NCBI RefSeq assembly: GCF_026965555.1
Contig: NZ_CP114040.1
Coordinates: forward strand, 1-64,000
Length of the DNA: 64,000 bases
Source of the DNA: Nannocystis punicea
Lineage (GTDB): Bacteria; Myxococcota_A; Polyangia; Nannocystales; Nannocystaceae
Direction: 5' to 3'
Under the pieces are notes generated by a model that worked only from the letters and a program-made list of their open reading frames with translations, did no database searches and had not been told where the DNA came from. Below are positions 1 to 9,500 of this stretch, one piece after another. Both the position numbers and the translations under genes were made by a program. How positions within the stretch are numbered: the stretch's first letter is position 1; every line of letters begins with the position of its first letter.

Positions 1-807
1 TCAACGCGCGAGGACGCGCGAGGAGCCGAGCTCGGCCAAGCGCAGGACTATGCCGCGGCGTATGAGGCGTACTACGCCGCCTACAAGGCGATGCCGGACC
101 CGATCCGCTACCACCGGGCGCGGGACTGGGTGTTCGGGTCGATGCGCAGCTCACTGATCTCGCTGTACGAAACCACAGGCGAGGTCAAGTACCTGTGCCA
201 GGTGCGGCGGATCCTGCTCGAGCACCTCGAGGAGCTGATGGTCGCGTTCGGCGAGGACGCGGAGATCCCCGATGTGCCGGGGATCCGTCGGCGCCTTCAG
301 CAGGTCGACGAGGACATGCGCGCGCACGTGCCGAAGGCTGGCGAGAAGGAGTGCGTCCTCCCGACGATGGCGCGCACGCCGGCGCCGAGGCAGGTCGTGA
401 TCCGGACTGTGCCCGTGGAGGTCCCGAAGCTAGTCCCGGCACCGCCCTCGCCGCGCTCGCGCGGGATGCTCGTTGCCGGCGCGACCGGTCTCGCGGTCGG
501 CAGTGCGCTGCTCGGCTTCATGACCTACGCACTTGTCTCTCGCCGGGCGGCCTACGAGGGCCTGCGCGAGCTCGATGCCACGGCCGAGGGCCCACTCGAT
601 CCCGTCATGCAAGCCAACGCGGACGCGCTGCGCCGTGCGGGCCAGGTCAACTACACGGCGGCCATCACTACCGGGATCAGCGGCGGCGCGCTCGTGCTGG
701 CGGGCATCGGGCTCGTCGCCGGATCTCGTGGGCGCGGCCGTCGCACCGCCGCGGGGCCCGTCGTCTCCTCGGGCCTGACCGGCCTGGTCCTCCACACCCA
801 GTTCTAG
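1..807 (+). CDS. membrane protein, 5' end outside window
   Basis: The frame is open from base 1 to the TAG at 805-807, so the start lies upstream and at least 268 residues are visible. The first ATG at base 91 is probably internal, because the codons before it (Ala/Tyr/Glu-rich) read as protein. The middle is a Pro-rich stretch with PVEVPKLVPAPPSPRSRG, followed by two hydrophobic segments, roughly MLVAGATGLAVGSALLGFM and ITTGISGGALVLAGIGLVAG, which should be membrane helices, and a short Arg-rich tail. This layout (helical soluble head, Pro-rich linker, two C-terminal helices) is common in myxobacterial proteins encoded near Ser/Thr kinases, but no named family is recognised. The lipoprotein gene starts 13 nt downstream, so the two may be co-transcribed. 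Confidence 0.6.
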   Translation, partial: STREDARGAELGQAQDYAAAYEAYYAAYKAMPDPIRYHRARDWVFGSMRSSLISLYETTGEVKYLCQVRRILLEHLEELMVAFGEDAEIPDVPGIRRRLQQVDEDMRAHVPKAGEKECVLPTMARTPAPRQVVIRTVPVEVPKLVPAPPSPRSRGMLVAGATGLAVGSALLGFMTYALVSRRAAYEGLRELDATAEGPLDPVMQANADALRRAGQVNYTAAITTGISGGALVLAGIGLVAGSRGRGRRTAAGPVVSSGLTGLVLHTQF

Positions 808-820
808 ATCGAGGTCGTTC

Positions 821-2536
821 ATGTCGCGCTACACCATCGCGCCCTTCACCTTGCTCGCCCTGAGCGCTTGCAATACTGAGAAGGCGTATCAGGACCTGAT
901 CCAGAATCACGGCGTCACCTGGGACACCACCGCTGCGACCTCAGGCGATTTCGATCCGGCGGCCTCGCCGACGAGCGGCGTGCCGACGGCGGGCGACGGC
1001 GGTGGCGACGGCGACACCGCTGCCACGGATGGGGACAAGGGCAGCAGCGGCGGCGCGCAGCTCGACCTGCCGCCGGTGCTCGACTTTTCCGTTACACCCG
1101 ATGATGTTCAATCGGCCATGTTCGTCGAACTCGCTGCAGGCTGTGAGGATGACATCGGAGTGGCCGAGGTGCGGTTCTTCGTCGACGGCGCGCCGCTCGC
1201 CACCGTAGCGGCAGCGCCTTTCGTGGCGCAGTGGCCCGTCAAGTCGACTGACGACGATGGACCGCGCACCGTCGGCGCGGAGTGCGAGGACACCGCGGGT
1301 CACATCGTCTTCGACGAGCTCGTGGTCGGCGTGACCTTGCCGGAGTCGAGCTCCCCGAGTTGGTCCGACTTCCACCCCTCGGAGAACTGGGCCTCCGAGG
1401 CGCTCGATGCCTCCCCGGCGCCGGATGGCTCGTGGTGGGTCTGCGGCTACGACAGCAACGGCGACGGCAGCTCCGCGATGTGGATCGCCCACTACGCCGC
1501 GGACGGCACCAAGTTGTTCGATCAGCTGATCTCGCGGGGACCCGGGTTCTTCGGCTCGTGCTCCGGCATCGAGACGTTCCCGGACGATCCGCACCGCGCA
1601 GCCGCGACGGGGTCGTGGATCAAGGACGGGCTCGCGCCGACGCTGTGGGTCGGGGTCATCGACGACACGCAGGACGAGTTCCTGCGCGCGGAGCACAAGG
1701 ACGGACTGCTCGGCGAGGTCGGCAACGACGTGGCGGTGACGGCGGATCATCAGATCCGTGTCACGGGCTACAGGATCGACGACAATACTGACCACGACCT
1801 GACGTACCGCGCACTCGTGTTGAAGGAGGGACAGTCAGAGCTCGTGACGCTCGCCAGCCCCGAGTACTCGTCCGACAAGCTCAAGGCAACCAGCTTCGAC
1901 GTGGGCGAGGCGATCGTCGCGCTGCCCGACGGGCGCTCACTTATCGCAGGGAGGACGACCGACCCCAATTGGCCCAAGTCGCGCGGTATAGCCGCACTCG
2001 TCGGCACCGGCCATCAATTCGTTGAGACAGATGGTTGGCCCTACATCTCGGAGCTCCCCCAGGTGGAGCAGGACGGTTTCACCGATGTTTCCGTGACGGC
2101 GGGCGGCCTTGTGGTAGCCGCGGGCTGGTGGCAGGAGGGCGTCAAGTCGCGTCGGCCCCGACTCGTGCAGTTCGAGCTCTCCGACTTCGCCAACCTCGAC
2201 GCGTTCATCCAGCCGGCCATGGGGGGAGACTTCACGGGTCGCTCGCTCGCGACGTTGAGCACGGGGCCGGTCATGGTCGCCGCGACCAAGTTCGATCCGG
2301 TCGAGAACGACGACATCCTGCTCGACCAGTACACAGCCACCGGCTGGGGCCACGATCCTGACTCGGCCTGGCCGCAGGTGTTCGGCGGGTTCTTCCATGG
2401 TAACGACGCCCCGCACGCGATCCGCATCAATGCGGTCGACGAGATCCTCGTCGTCGGGTTCGAGACGATCCAGGTCGTCAAGGACGGCCAGGCCAAGTAC
2501 GTGCGGCAGGCGTGGCTGCGGGCCTTCCACGGCTGA
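821..2536 (+). CDS. lipoprotein with Ig-like and beta-propeller-like regions
   Basis: This 571-residue protein begins with a lipoprotein signal peptide (hydrophobic FTLLALSAC with the lipobox LSAC, Cys near residue 17), so it should be lipid-anchored outside the cytoplasmic membrane. A low-complexity Gly/Asp/Thr linker (residues about 45-85) precedes an Ig-like stretch with the pattern VAEVRFFVDGAPLATV. The remainder, from about residue 180, contains repeating units of the kind PDGSWWVCGY, LPDGRSLIAGRT and TAGGLVVAAGWW, as in the delta-60/beta-propeller lipoproteins that are abundant in myxobacteria. Its stop is only 3 nt from the stop of the convergent lipoprotein gene. Function unknown; surface display or cargo sensing is only a guess. 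Confidence 0.65.
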   Translation: MSRYTIAPFTLLALSACNTEKAYQDLIQNHGVTWDTTAATSGDFDPAASPTSGVPTAGDGGGDGDTAATDGDKGSSGGAQLDLPPVLDFSVTPDDVQSAMFVELAAGCEDDIGVAEVRFFVDGAPLATVAAAPFVAQWPVKSTDDDGPRTVGAECEDTAGHIVFDELVVGVTLPESSSPSWSDFHPSENWASEALDASPAPDGSWWVCGYDSNGDGSSAMWIAHYAADGTKLFDQLISRGPGFFGSCSGIETFPDDPHRAAATGSWIKDGLAPTLWVGVIDDTQDEFLRAEHKDGLLGEVGNDVAVTADHQIRVTGYRIDDNTDHDLTYRALVLKEGQSELVTLASPEYSSDKLKATSFDVGEAIVALPDGRSLIAGRTTDPNWPKSRGIAALVGTGHQFVETDGWPYISELPQVEQDGFTDVSVTAGGLVVAAGWWQEGVKSRRPRLVQFELSDFANLDAFIQPAMGGDFTGRSLATLSTGPVMVAATKFDPVENDDILLDQYTATGWGHDPDSAWPQVFGGFFHGNDAPHAIRINAVDEILVVGFETIQVVKDGQAKYVRQAWLRAFHG

Positions 2537-2539
2537 GGC

Positions 2540-3667
2540 TCAGCCGGGCGGGACGAACTTGTCGCAGACCGCGTCGATCGTGTCGATGGCCTCGATCACG
2601 ATCGGCGTGTAATCCTCGGCGAGCATGCAGCCGAGGACGTGGTTGGGCATATGTTCCGCGAAGCGACGAATTTGGTCCAGGGAGCCGCAGTCCGGCCCGA
2701 CTGTCTCGGTGATGGCGACGAAGACGATACCGTCCCCGTAGCCGCCCTTGACCGCTACCAACTCCTGCGCCCACTCCTCCGGAGTTCCCGGGCTGCCCTG
2801 GTCGCCGCTGACCACCATCACCACGACGAGCATCGCGTCATCGCGCAGGAAGCCGGCGTTGCACCCGCCCTCGGCGACCATCTCGGGCTTCAGCGCTTCC
2901 ATCGGGGTCCGAGCCGGGTATTCCTTGCCCGTGCCGCTACCGCCGACGCGGAGAATGCAGTCGATTGCCTCGGCGAACGCTGGATCCTGACTTCGCGCAA
3001 AGTTGCGGCCCTCGGTCGTCGGACACAGCGCGTTGCTGGCCCCCACGCCGCGTGGGAAGACCTTGCCTGTCCCGAGGGCCCAGTCGCACTCCTCCCAGCT
3101 GTCCTCCACGCACATGTACTCCGGCACGAGGTCGCAGGGCATCGTGTCGGGGTCGCAACCCGGCGCGCACCACTTGTCGGCAGTGGTCTTGAAGCCCGGC
3201 TGGAGGGGCGAGACCATCACGTGCAGGTCGTAGTTCGCGGCCTCGGCCGTGAGGGCGTCGACGAGCCCGAGCATCCTGGCCGCTTGTAGCTCGGCCTCTT
3301 CACGGAGGTAGTCCTGGTCGGCGAGGAGGCTGCTTCCGTGGTTATTGAGGACGAGAAGCAGGTCGATCTTCTCGCACCCCTCCGGCACGGGCTCGAGCGT
3401 GTCGAAGCCCGGTATGTCGGGCGGCGGCTCGATCGTCGTGTCGGCGCCGGTGGAGGTCGACGTCGACGTTGACGTCGACGTCGAGCTGGAGCTGTCCCCG
3501 CCGGAGCTGCTGGACGAGCTGGTCGAGCCCGGCGCCGTGGGGTTGGTCGTGATGCCCGTCCACTGCGAGTCTTGCCCGTCCGGCGAGTTCTGGCAGGCGA
3601 CTAGCCCAGCGAGGGACGCGGCGAGGACGACCGTGAGGCGCACGAATAGGAGGTTATCGCAAGTCAT
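2540..3667 (-). CDS. lipoprotein with vWA-like domain
   Basis: This 375-residue protein starts with a lipoprotein signal (VVLAASLAGLVACQ, Cys about residue 25). A Ser/Thr-rich linker follows (a run of Ser-Thr dipeptides, about residues 50-75, encoded by repeating GTCGAC triplets). The globular part begins EKIDLLLVLNNHGSSL, which occupies the place of the metal-binding DxSxS strand of von Willebrand A domains; here the first Asp and the final Ser residues are kept while Asn replaces the second Asp. Many Cys residues between about 155 and 270 suggest disulfides. This vWA-like lipoprotein type is common in Nannocystis-like genomes. The gene converges on the 821-2536 gene and lies 150 nt downstream of the kinase gene on the same strand. 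Role unknown, probably surface binding. Confidence 0.6.
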   Translation of the reverse strand: MTCDNLLFVRLTVVLAASLAGLVACQNSPDGQDSQWTGITTNPTAPGSTSSSSSSGGDSSSSTSTSTSTSTSTGADTTIEPPPDIPGFDTLEPVPEGCEKIDLLLVLNNHGSSLLADQDYLREEAELQAARMLGLVDALTAEAANYDLHVMVSPLQPGFKTTADKWCAPGCDPDTMPCDLVPEYMCVEDSWEECDWALGTGKVFPRGVGASNALCPTTEGRNFARSQDPAFAEAIDCILRVGGSGTGKEYPARTPMEALKPEMVAEGGCNAGFLRDDAMLVVVMVVSGDQGSPGTPEEWAQELVAVKGGYGDGIVFVAITETVGPDCGSLDQIRRFAEHMPNHVLGCMLAEDYTPIVIEAIDTIDAVCDKFVPPG

Positions 3668-3816
3668 GGGCGGGATCCAGGTGACGGAGACGGCGTATCA
3701 GGCTGTTGGCGGCTGTACCCACCCAGGTCGTCGACTCCCGGCGGTTCGCGACGTGGAGCCACCCGGCGCGATCCAGGCGAGAGTCAGCCGCAGTTGCGAG
3801 TGGCGCGGTCCTGGGC

Positions 3817-5454
3817 TCATGGGTCGCGGAACTTGAAAACGTGACGAACGGTCGTTGGGGCCGCGCCAGTTGCATAGCGTCGCGCGCGGATCGCCTCGGT
3901 CACGCACCTGATCAGCCCTGGACGGCTGTCATTTGGCAGCGTGATGCGTATCGCCTCACCCGCGCTGCTGACCTGGACCCGGACAGGGAGCTCCGCCGTG
4001 AGGTTGTCGGCGTGGCGCGCAAAGCAAACTCCGACTGCGTCCCGCACGGCGGTTAGCTCGCGGGTGATCACGCGCTCGCGTGGGCTCGCGGACCGCTTGG
4101 TGTGGCCCGGCGTTCGCTGCAGCAGCGCCGCTGTCACGTCGCCCGCAGGGCTCTTCTCGTCGCCGACGCGCCGAGAGAGCGCTTGAACCGCGTTTTCCAA
4201 CTGTTCGAGCCGATCGCCCATCGCGGCGGCTGCAGGAGCCGCGCGACTCATCGTGGCTGTCGTCGTTGTCTGGGTCATCGGCGCGGTCGCCGCCGACCTG
4301 CGCGCCACCCGGGCCTCGGCCACGACATCGGGGGGACGAGGCGCGTTGCTCTCAGGCGCCGGGTCGGTGGCCCGTGGGCGAGGGGCATCGGTGAAGGCGA
4401 GAATGCCGACAGCGAGGAGCGGCGCGGTCCCAAACGCGAGGGCTCGGCGACCTGCGGCGGACCTGAAGACGCGGGCTCCTGACCACCCCGTCACGGGCTG
4501 GCGGCCGTCCCACGCCGAATCCGGCGAACTTCGTGGAAGGCACCGGCGGATCGCATCGGCCAGCTCGAGGGCACTCGCATAGCGCTTCTCTGGATCGCGA
4601 TGTAGCGCGCGCAGTACCAGTTCGTCGACCGCGGGGGACAACCTCGGCCCGACGTGCGTGCTCGGCGGCAGGAGCGGCACGAATTGCAGGCGATACGCGA
4701 TATCCTCCCAGTTTTGGCCGGTGACATGCGGCTTGTTGGTGAGGAGGCGATAGAGCGTCGCGCCGAGCGAATAGACGTCCGAGGCAGAGGATGGGCGGGC
4801 CCCGTCGATAAGGAGCTCGGGCGCGAGAAACGCCGGCGTGCCGACGACCATGCCTTCGCTGGTCTGGTCCTCGACGACCCGCAGATCCTTGGCCACCCCG
4901 AAGTCGATCAGCTTGACGAGCTCGGCGCCGTCCTCCTCGACGAGGAAGCAATTGGACGGCTTGATGTCCCGGTGCAGGATGCCGCGCGCGTGTGCAGCCG
5001 CGAGGGCATCGCACAGTTGGAGCACGAGGGCCGCGGCCCGCGGCCACGGCATCGGCCCCTCGCGCTTGAGAACCTGCGCGAGGTCGTGGCCGCGCAGATA
5101 CTCCATCACCATGTAATTCTCGCCCTCGGCCGTCTGGCCGTAGTCGAGCACGCGCGGGATGTGGCGGTTCCGCCCGACGATCTCGAACATTGCCTGCGCC
5201 TCGCGGAGGAACCGACGCCCGGCGCCCGGAGTCGACGCCCCGCCGCGGTCCAGCAGTTTGACCGCGACGACTGCGCCGGAGAGATCCTTGTGCTCGGCTC
5301 GATAGATCGAGCCCATCCCGCCGGCGCCGAGGCGTTCGACCAGGCGGTAGTTGCCCGCCAGCGTCCCGAGCCGCGGGTCACGGCCATTGGCCGCGGTCGC
5401 CGCAGAGTCATCCGCAAGCGGCGCCTCGGCAACGGGCTCGAGCTTGACGAACAT
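3817..5454 (-). CDS. membrane-anchored Ser/Thr protein kinase
   Basis: A Hanks-type kinase of 545 residues. The catalytic domain spans about residues 36-310: Gly-rich loop RLGAGGMGSIY (41-51), AVKLL with the ATP lysine at 66, catalytic loop HRDIKPSN (161-168), DFG at 184-186 and the APE motif at 211-213, so it should be active. A hydrophobic segment at about 340-358 (ALAFGTAPLLAVGILAF) is a single membrane span, placing the kinase in the cytoplasm. The outer part has an Ala/Thr/Pro linker and ends in a compact region with one Cys pair (VGVCFARHADN ... LIRCVTEAIRARRYA), resembling the AgmX/PglI-type C-terminal domains of myxobacterial proteins. The 3' end abuts a 150-nt gap before the vWA lipoprotein gene. 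The signal sensed is unknown. Confidence 0.88.
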   Translation of the reverse strand: MFVKLEPVAEAPLADDSAATAANGRDPRLGTLAGNYRLVERLGAGGMGSIYRAEHKDLSGAVVAVKLLDRGGASTPGAGRRFLREAQAMFEIVGRNRHIPRVLDYGQTAEGENYMVMEYLRGHDLAQVLKREGPMPWPRAAALVLQLCDALAAAHARGILHRDIKPSNCFLVEEDGAELVKLIDFGVAKDLRVVEDQTSEGMVVGTPAFLAPELLIDGARPSSASDVYSLGATLYRLLTNKPHVTGQNWEDIAYRLQFVPLLPPSTHVGPRLSPAVDELVLRALHRDPEKRYASALELADAIRRCLPRSSPDSAWDGRQPVTGWSGARVFRSAAGRRALAFGTAPLLAVGILAFTDAPRPRATDPAPESNAPRPPDVVAEARVARRSAATAPMTQTTTTATMSRAAPAAAAMGDRLEQLENAVQALSRRVGDEKSPAGDVTAALLQRTPGHTKRSASPRERVITRELTAVRDAVGVCFARHADNLTAELPVRVQVSSAGEAIRITLPNDSRPGLIRCVTEAIRARRYATGAAPTTVRHVFKFRDP

Positions 5455-5462
5455 CGAACGAC

Positions 5463-6134
5463 CTATTCGGTGTGGGACAGCGCCCAGTTGCGGATGAGCG
5501 GGAAACAGGACCGAGCGAGCGAGGATTCGTCTCCGGAGACAAACGCTCCGCCCCTCCAGCGCACAAGGTTGAGGCCATCAAGGAGGCTTCTGAGCCTCTC
5601 GTCCGAGAGCAGGCGGTCAGAGATGTAGATGTTCTCCAGCGAGACATGGTGAGCCAGCTCGGCGCAACGCGCCTCGGCGATCGATGGGCCTCGGAAGTGG
5701 GAGGGGACCAAGACGGCCCAAACAGGTTGCAGATCTTCCGCGATGTGGCGTAGCGACGTGAGTGTCCGGGATTTGTTCTCATTCACGAGCCAGATCTCGA
5801 CGGGGTGCTCGCCAAAAGAGCATCCGATCGAGCACATTCCGATCTGTAGAATTCGGGTGTGCCCTCCCCGATCGACGACGGGCCGCGTCGGATCGAGGCG
5901 AAACTCGAACGCGACGTGATCTTGCCGTGGCGCCTCGGAGCTCTGCACCTTCCGGTCCGAGTCGACACATGACCTCATCGTGAAGCGCTCAGGAACGGCT
6001 TCAGGCGGTACTGCGGTGGAGCGTGTGATGCGCCACCCTTGCCAAAGGTGGAAGGCCAGCACTCTTCGCATGAGGCGATCCGATGGCTCGTCGGTTACGA
6101 GGCTGATGACTGGATGGGCTTCGCTTCGTCTCAT
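5463..6134 (-). CDS. hypothetical protein downstream of RHS immunity candidate
   Basis: A 223-residue soluble protein of unknown family, starting at the ATG at 6134 (MRRSEAHPVIS). The same frame is open upstream to 6191, but that stretch overlaps the preceding gene, whereas ATG 6134 lies 7 nt after that gene's stop and fits a translationally coupled pair. No signal peptide or membrane helix is seen. It has a central charged region with HVAFEFRLDPTRP and a Leu-rich C-terminal half. Its place as last gene of the VgrG-RHS unit suggests a second immunity or accessory protein for the RHS toxin, but this is inference from position only. The stop lies 8 nt before the kinase start. Confidence 0.5.
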   Translation of the reverse strand: MRRSEAHPVISLVTDEPSDRLMRRVLAFHLWQGWRITRSTAVPPEAVPERFTMRSCVDSDRKVQSSEAPRQDHVAFEFRLDPTRPVVDRGGHTRILQIGMCSIGCSFGEHPVEIWLVNENKSRTLTSLRHIAEDLQPVWAVLVPSHFRGPSIAEARCAELAHHVSLENIYISDRLLSDERLRSLLDGLNLVRWRGGAFVSGDESSLARSCFPLIRNWALSHTE

Positions 6135-6141
6135 GGATGGC

Positions 6142-6564
6142 TCACACGACCGGCTCTTTACGCTCGCAAGCAGCACAGCCTCGCAAGGCATCGGCGTAGC
6201 TTTGGTCTTTTTGCCGGTTGGCGACTGATGATAGCCAACCGGAGACGCCCTCGAGCGGTTGGATCATGCCGAGGAGCGAGAGCATCGACGCACGAAGGCC
6301 ACCCGGCGCGTCATCCGACCAGTCGGCTCGAATGAGCGAGAAGATCTCCGATTTTTCTGCCGCGGACAGAGTGCCGCCGCAGTAGTTTTCGAAGAGGCCG
6401 TCGACAATATCCTCGAGGAGCTCATAATAGATCTCCAGGTGTGCGCGGCGTTCGTGCTCAGGGACGGTCAACATCTCCTGCGCGAATCCTCGATACTCGC
6501 AACACTCAGAGCCGAAACGAGCAGGGTTGAATCGAGCGTAGATTTCTTGGGTTTTGCTTGACAT
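6142..6564 (-). CDS. candidate immunity protein of the RHS toxin
   Basis: A 140-residue, mostly helical acidic protein (MSSKTQEIYARFNPARFG...) encoded 8 nt downstream of the RHS toxin gene on the same strand. No signal peptide, so it should act in the cytoplasm. Small, acidic, lineage-specific genes directly after a polymorphic toxin gene are usually its immunity gene, and this is the basis of the call; no immunity family is recognised by sequence. A Cys pair near the start (ECCEY) and one near the end (GCAAC) could bind metal or be incidental. It should neutralise the C-terminal 157-residue toxin tail by direct binding if the call is right. Confidence 0.5.
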   Translation of the reverse strand: MSSKTQEIYARFNPARFGSECCEYRGFAQEMLTVPEHERRAHLEIYYELLEDIVDGLFENYCGGTLSAAEKSEIFSLIRADWSDDAPGGLRASMLSLLGMIQPLEGVSGWLSSVANRQKDQSYADALRGCAACERKEPVV

Positions 6565-6572
6565 ACTGAACC

Positions 6573-9500
6573 TCAGTAGGGAGAGTGCTTCAACGGAATA
6601 TGGATGGCATTCGCGTCCACTACCCTGTCTTTCCGGGACCAGGTACCCTGCTCAGTCAGGAGCGCGCCCGATCCACTCTCCACACGAGAGATCGTTGTGG
6701 TCGGGCCGAGGGCTGCGTTGCTATTGGGCGGGATCGCTGATGACGGGTTTATCCCATGACCGTGGCTCTCATATCGGCTGCCGTTCGAAGCGCGCTTGTC
6801 GAAGCGGAAGCCGCCGGTTGGAAATTTCAGAGGATTGGGTGTCCACAGGTTTCCGGGGGAGCTGGGGTTCCAGTCGCTCATCGTGCGGTTCCATTCGATG
6901 AGCGAATGGAAGTCGATGCTGCCCTTGATTGCTGGTTTTCCGTTGATCATGACCTGCATCCTCCGGACGAGCTCTGCCGGGTCGTCCGGTCGCTTCACGA
7001 ACCTGCCGGTCTCGCTCCGCCACCGCTTGGCCGCTCGACAGTATGTCTTCTCCAGCCCGAGCGGGTCGAAGGAGACCAGCGGGTCGGCGACGTAGGCGCA
7101 CAGGCTCAGCCCGCCCTGGAGCCCGATCGGGTCCTGGCTGATGTACTGCCCGGCGCCGGGGTCGTAGTAGCGGAAGCGGTTGTAGTAGAGGCCGGTCTCG
7201 AGATCCTCGTACTGGCCGGGGTAGCGGAAGGGACAGAAGTGGCGGTCGCCGTCGAGCTCGCGGACGGCGCCGTGGATGTCGAGCTCGGCGGCCCATACGG
7301 GGCGGCCGAGGGCACTGAAGGCCGCCACGGGGGTGCCGAGGTGATCGGCGATGAGGCTTGTACCCTCGCGCTCGTGCGAGGTCAGGCGGGCGACGGGCGT
7401 GAAGGACTCGGGCTCGAAGAGCCAGGTGAGCACCTCGGCCTCGGTCGTGCGCGGAGGGCGGTATTCGAGCGAATATGGGGAGACGCGCGGGGTCCAGCGC
7501 TCCTCGTCGAGATCGGGCGGGCTCAGCGCGGGCGGGTCGCCGGCGCCCTCGGGGGCGGTCCACTCGTGCAGCGGGGCGTCGCCGTCCCAGATCCATCGGG
7601 TGCGCTTGCCGCGGAAGGTCTTGCTGGTGCGGCGGCCGAGGGCGTCGTAGGTGAAGGCGACGGTCTCGCCGTCGGGGCGGCGGACCTCGGCGAGGCTGCC
7701 GCCAGCGGTCCAGCGGTAGGTCCATACGCGGCCGTCCGGGTCTGTCCTTTTGACCAGATTCCCCTCGCGGTCGCATTCGTAGGTCGCGCCGCCTTCGGCG
7801 AGGAGCTGACCGGCGGGGCCGTAGGTGCGGCCGGCGCGCTCGTAGTCGCGGAAGAGGTTGCCGGCGGCGTCGGGGAGGCGAAGGTCGATGTGTCCCTCGG
7901 GATAGGTCGAAGAGACCAGGAAGCCGCGCTCGTCATGCTCGTAGTCGACGGGGCCGCAGTAGAGGTCATCGACACGACGCAGGCGCACCGCGGGGTCCCA
8001 TGTGTACTTGCGCTTGCGGTATGCGAAGGTCCGCCCCGACGTGGTGAGTGCAGCCGGCGTGACGTGCTGGATGGTGTGCTCGAGCGGTAGGCCGAGGCGG
8101 TCGTGGTGCCAGTGCGAGCTGATTCCGCCGGGTAGCTCGCGGCGCTGCTCGAGGCCCCCGGCGGCGCGCACGAAGTCGGCCGCCCAGGCGCGTCCGCCGG
8201 CCTCGAGGCGTGTCACAGCGCCCATCGCGTCGCGCGAGATCTGGACGAGCGCGCCGAGAGACGAGCGCATGCGGCGACGCAGGCCGTCCCAGCCGAAGCT
8301 CTGCGCGATCCAGTGCTCGCCCTGGATCTCTCGCTCGACGCGGCCAAGCAGGTCGCGCTCGACGCGGACGACGACCGGCTCGGCGCCGGGCTCCTGGCGC
8401 ACGGCCTCGATCATCTCGCCGTCGGTGCGATACGCGAAGGTGTCGCTGCTGCCGTCGGTGTGGAAGATCGCGGTGATGCGGCCGACCGGGTCGAGGGCGT
8501 AGGTGCTGCGCAGCCCGCTGGCGCGAAACACCTCGGTGACGCGCCCTGCGAGGTCGCGCTGATAGATACGACGGATGCCGTCGAAGCCGCACTCGGCCTT
8601 GATGTCGCCGGCGGGGTCGAGCTCGAAGCTGTAGACGGCGCCGGCCTCGTTGGTGATCTGGCGCAGGCGGCCCTCGGTGTCGTACGAGTAGCGGACGCTG
8701 GTGCCGGCCTCGGTGCGCGTGGCGAGGCGGCCCATGCCGACGTGGGTCATCCGGATCTCTCGGTGGTGGTCGCGAAACCGCGTGACATGACCCTCGGGAT
8801 CGTACTCAAGGATCTGCCGAGCTGTGTCCGGGAGATCGACGGCGACGAGGCGATCGAGCAGGTCGTGGCGCCGGCGCTCGGTGTTGCCGCGCACGTCGGT
8901 CAGCGTGACGACGCGGCCCCGCAGGTCGTGAGTCCACGCCAAGGTTGTGTTGTCGGGGAGGTGAGCGCGGATGAGGTCGCCCACGGTGTTGTGGACCAGG
9001 CGAACCGTGCGGCCCGCGCTGTCGGTGACGGCGGCGAGGTGCAGACCCTCGTAGGTGTACGCGGTCGTCTGGCCGAGCGGGTCGGTGCGCGTGGCGAGGC
9101 GCTGCTTGTCGTCGTAGGTGTAGCGCCAGCGACCGCCCATCGGGCCGATCGCGGCGATCGGGAGGCCGGCGGCGGTGTACTCGACGCGCAGCTCGGCGCC
9201 GTCGGGGCTCACGACGCGGGTGCAGTTGCCGCGGGCATCGTACTCGTAGCGGGTCGCGTGGCCGAGGGGGTCGATGTCGGCGGTCTTGCGCAGGTGCTCG
9301 TCGTACTCGAACCGGGTGACGCCCCCTCGTGGGTCGGTGATCTTCACGACCTCGCCGCGACCGCCGGCGGCATAGATCGTCGATTCCTTGCAGGAGTTCG
9401 TCACGACAGTGACGCGACGGTCTTTGTCGTAGACGAGGGTATGATCGTAGATGTCGCCGTCGCCCCAGGTGTGAATGCAAGCGGCCTCGGGGTTGGCGCT

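Noticed and set aside
2540..3667. Functional metal-binding vWA domain
   Set aside because: The DxSxS motif is only partly kept (Asn at one position), so metal binding is not claimed, only the fold type.
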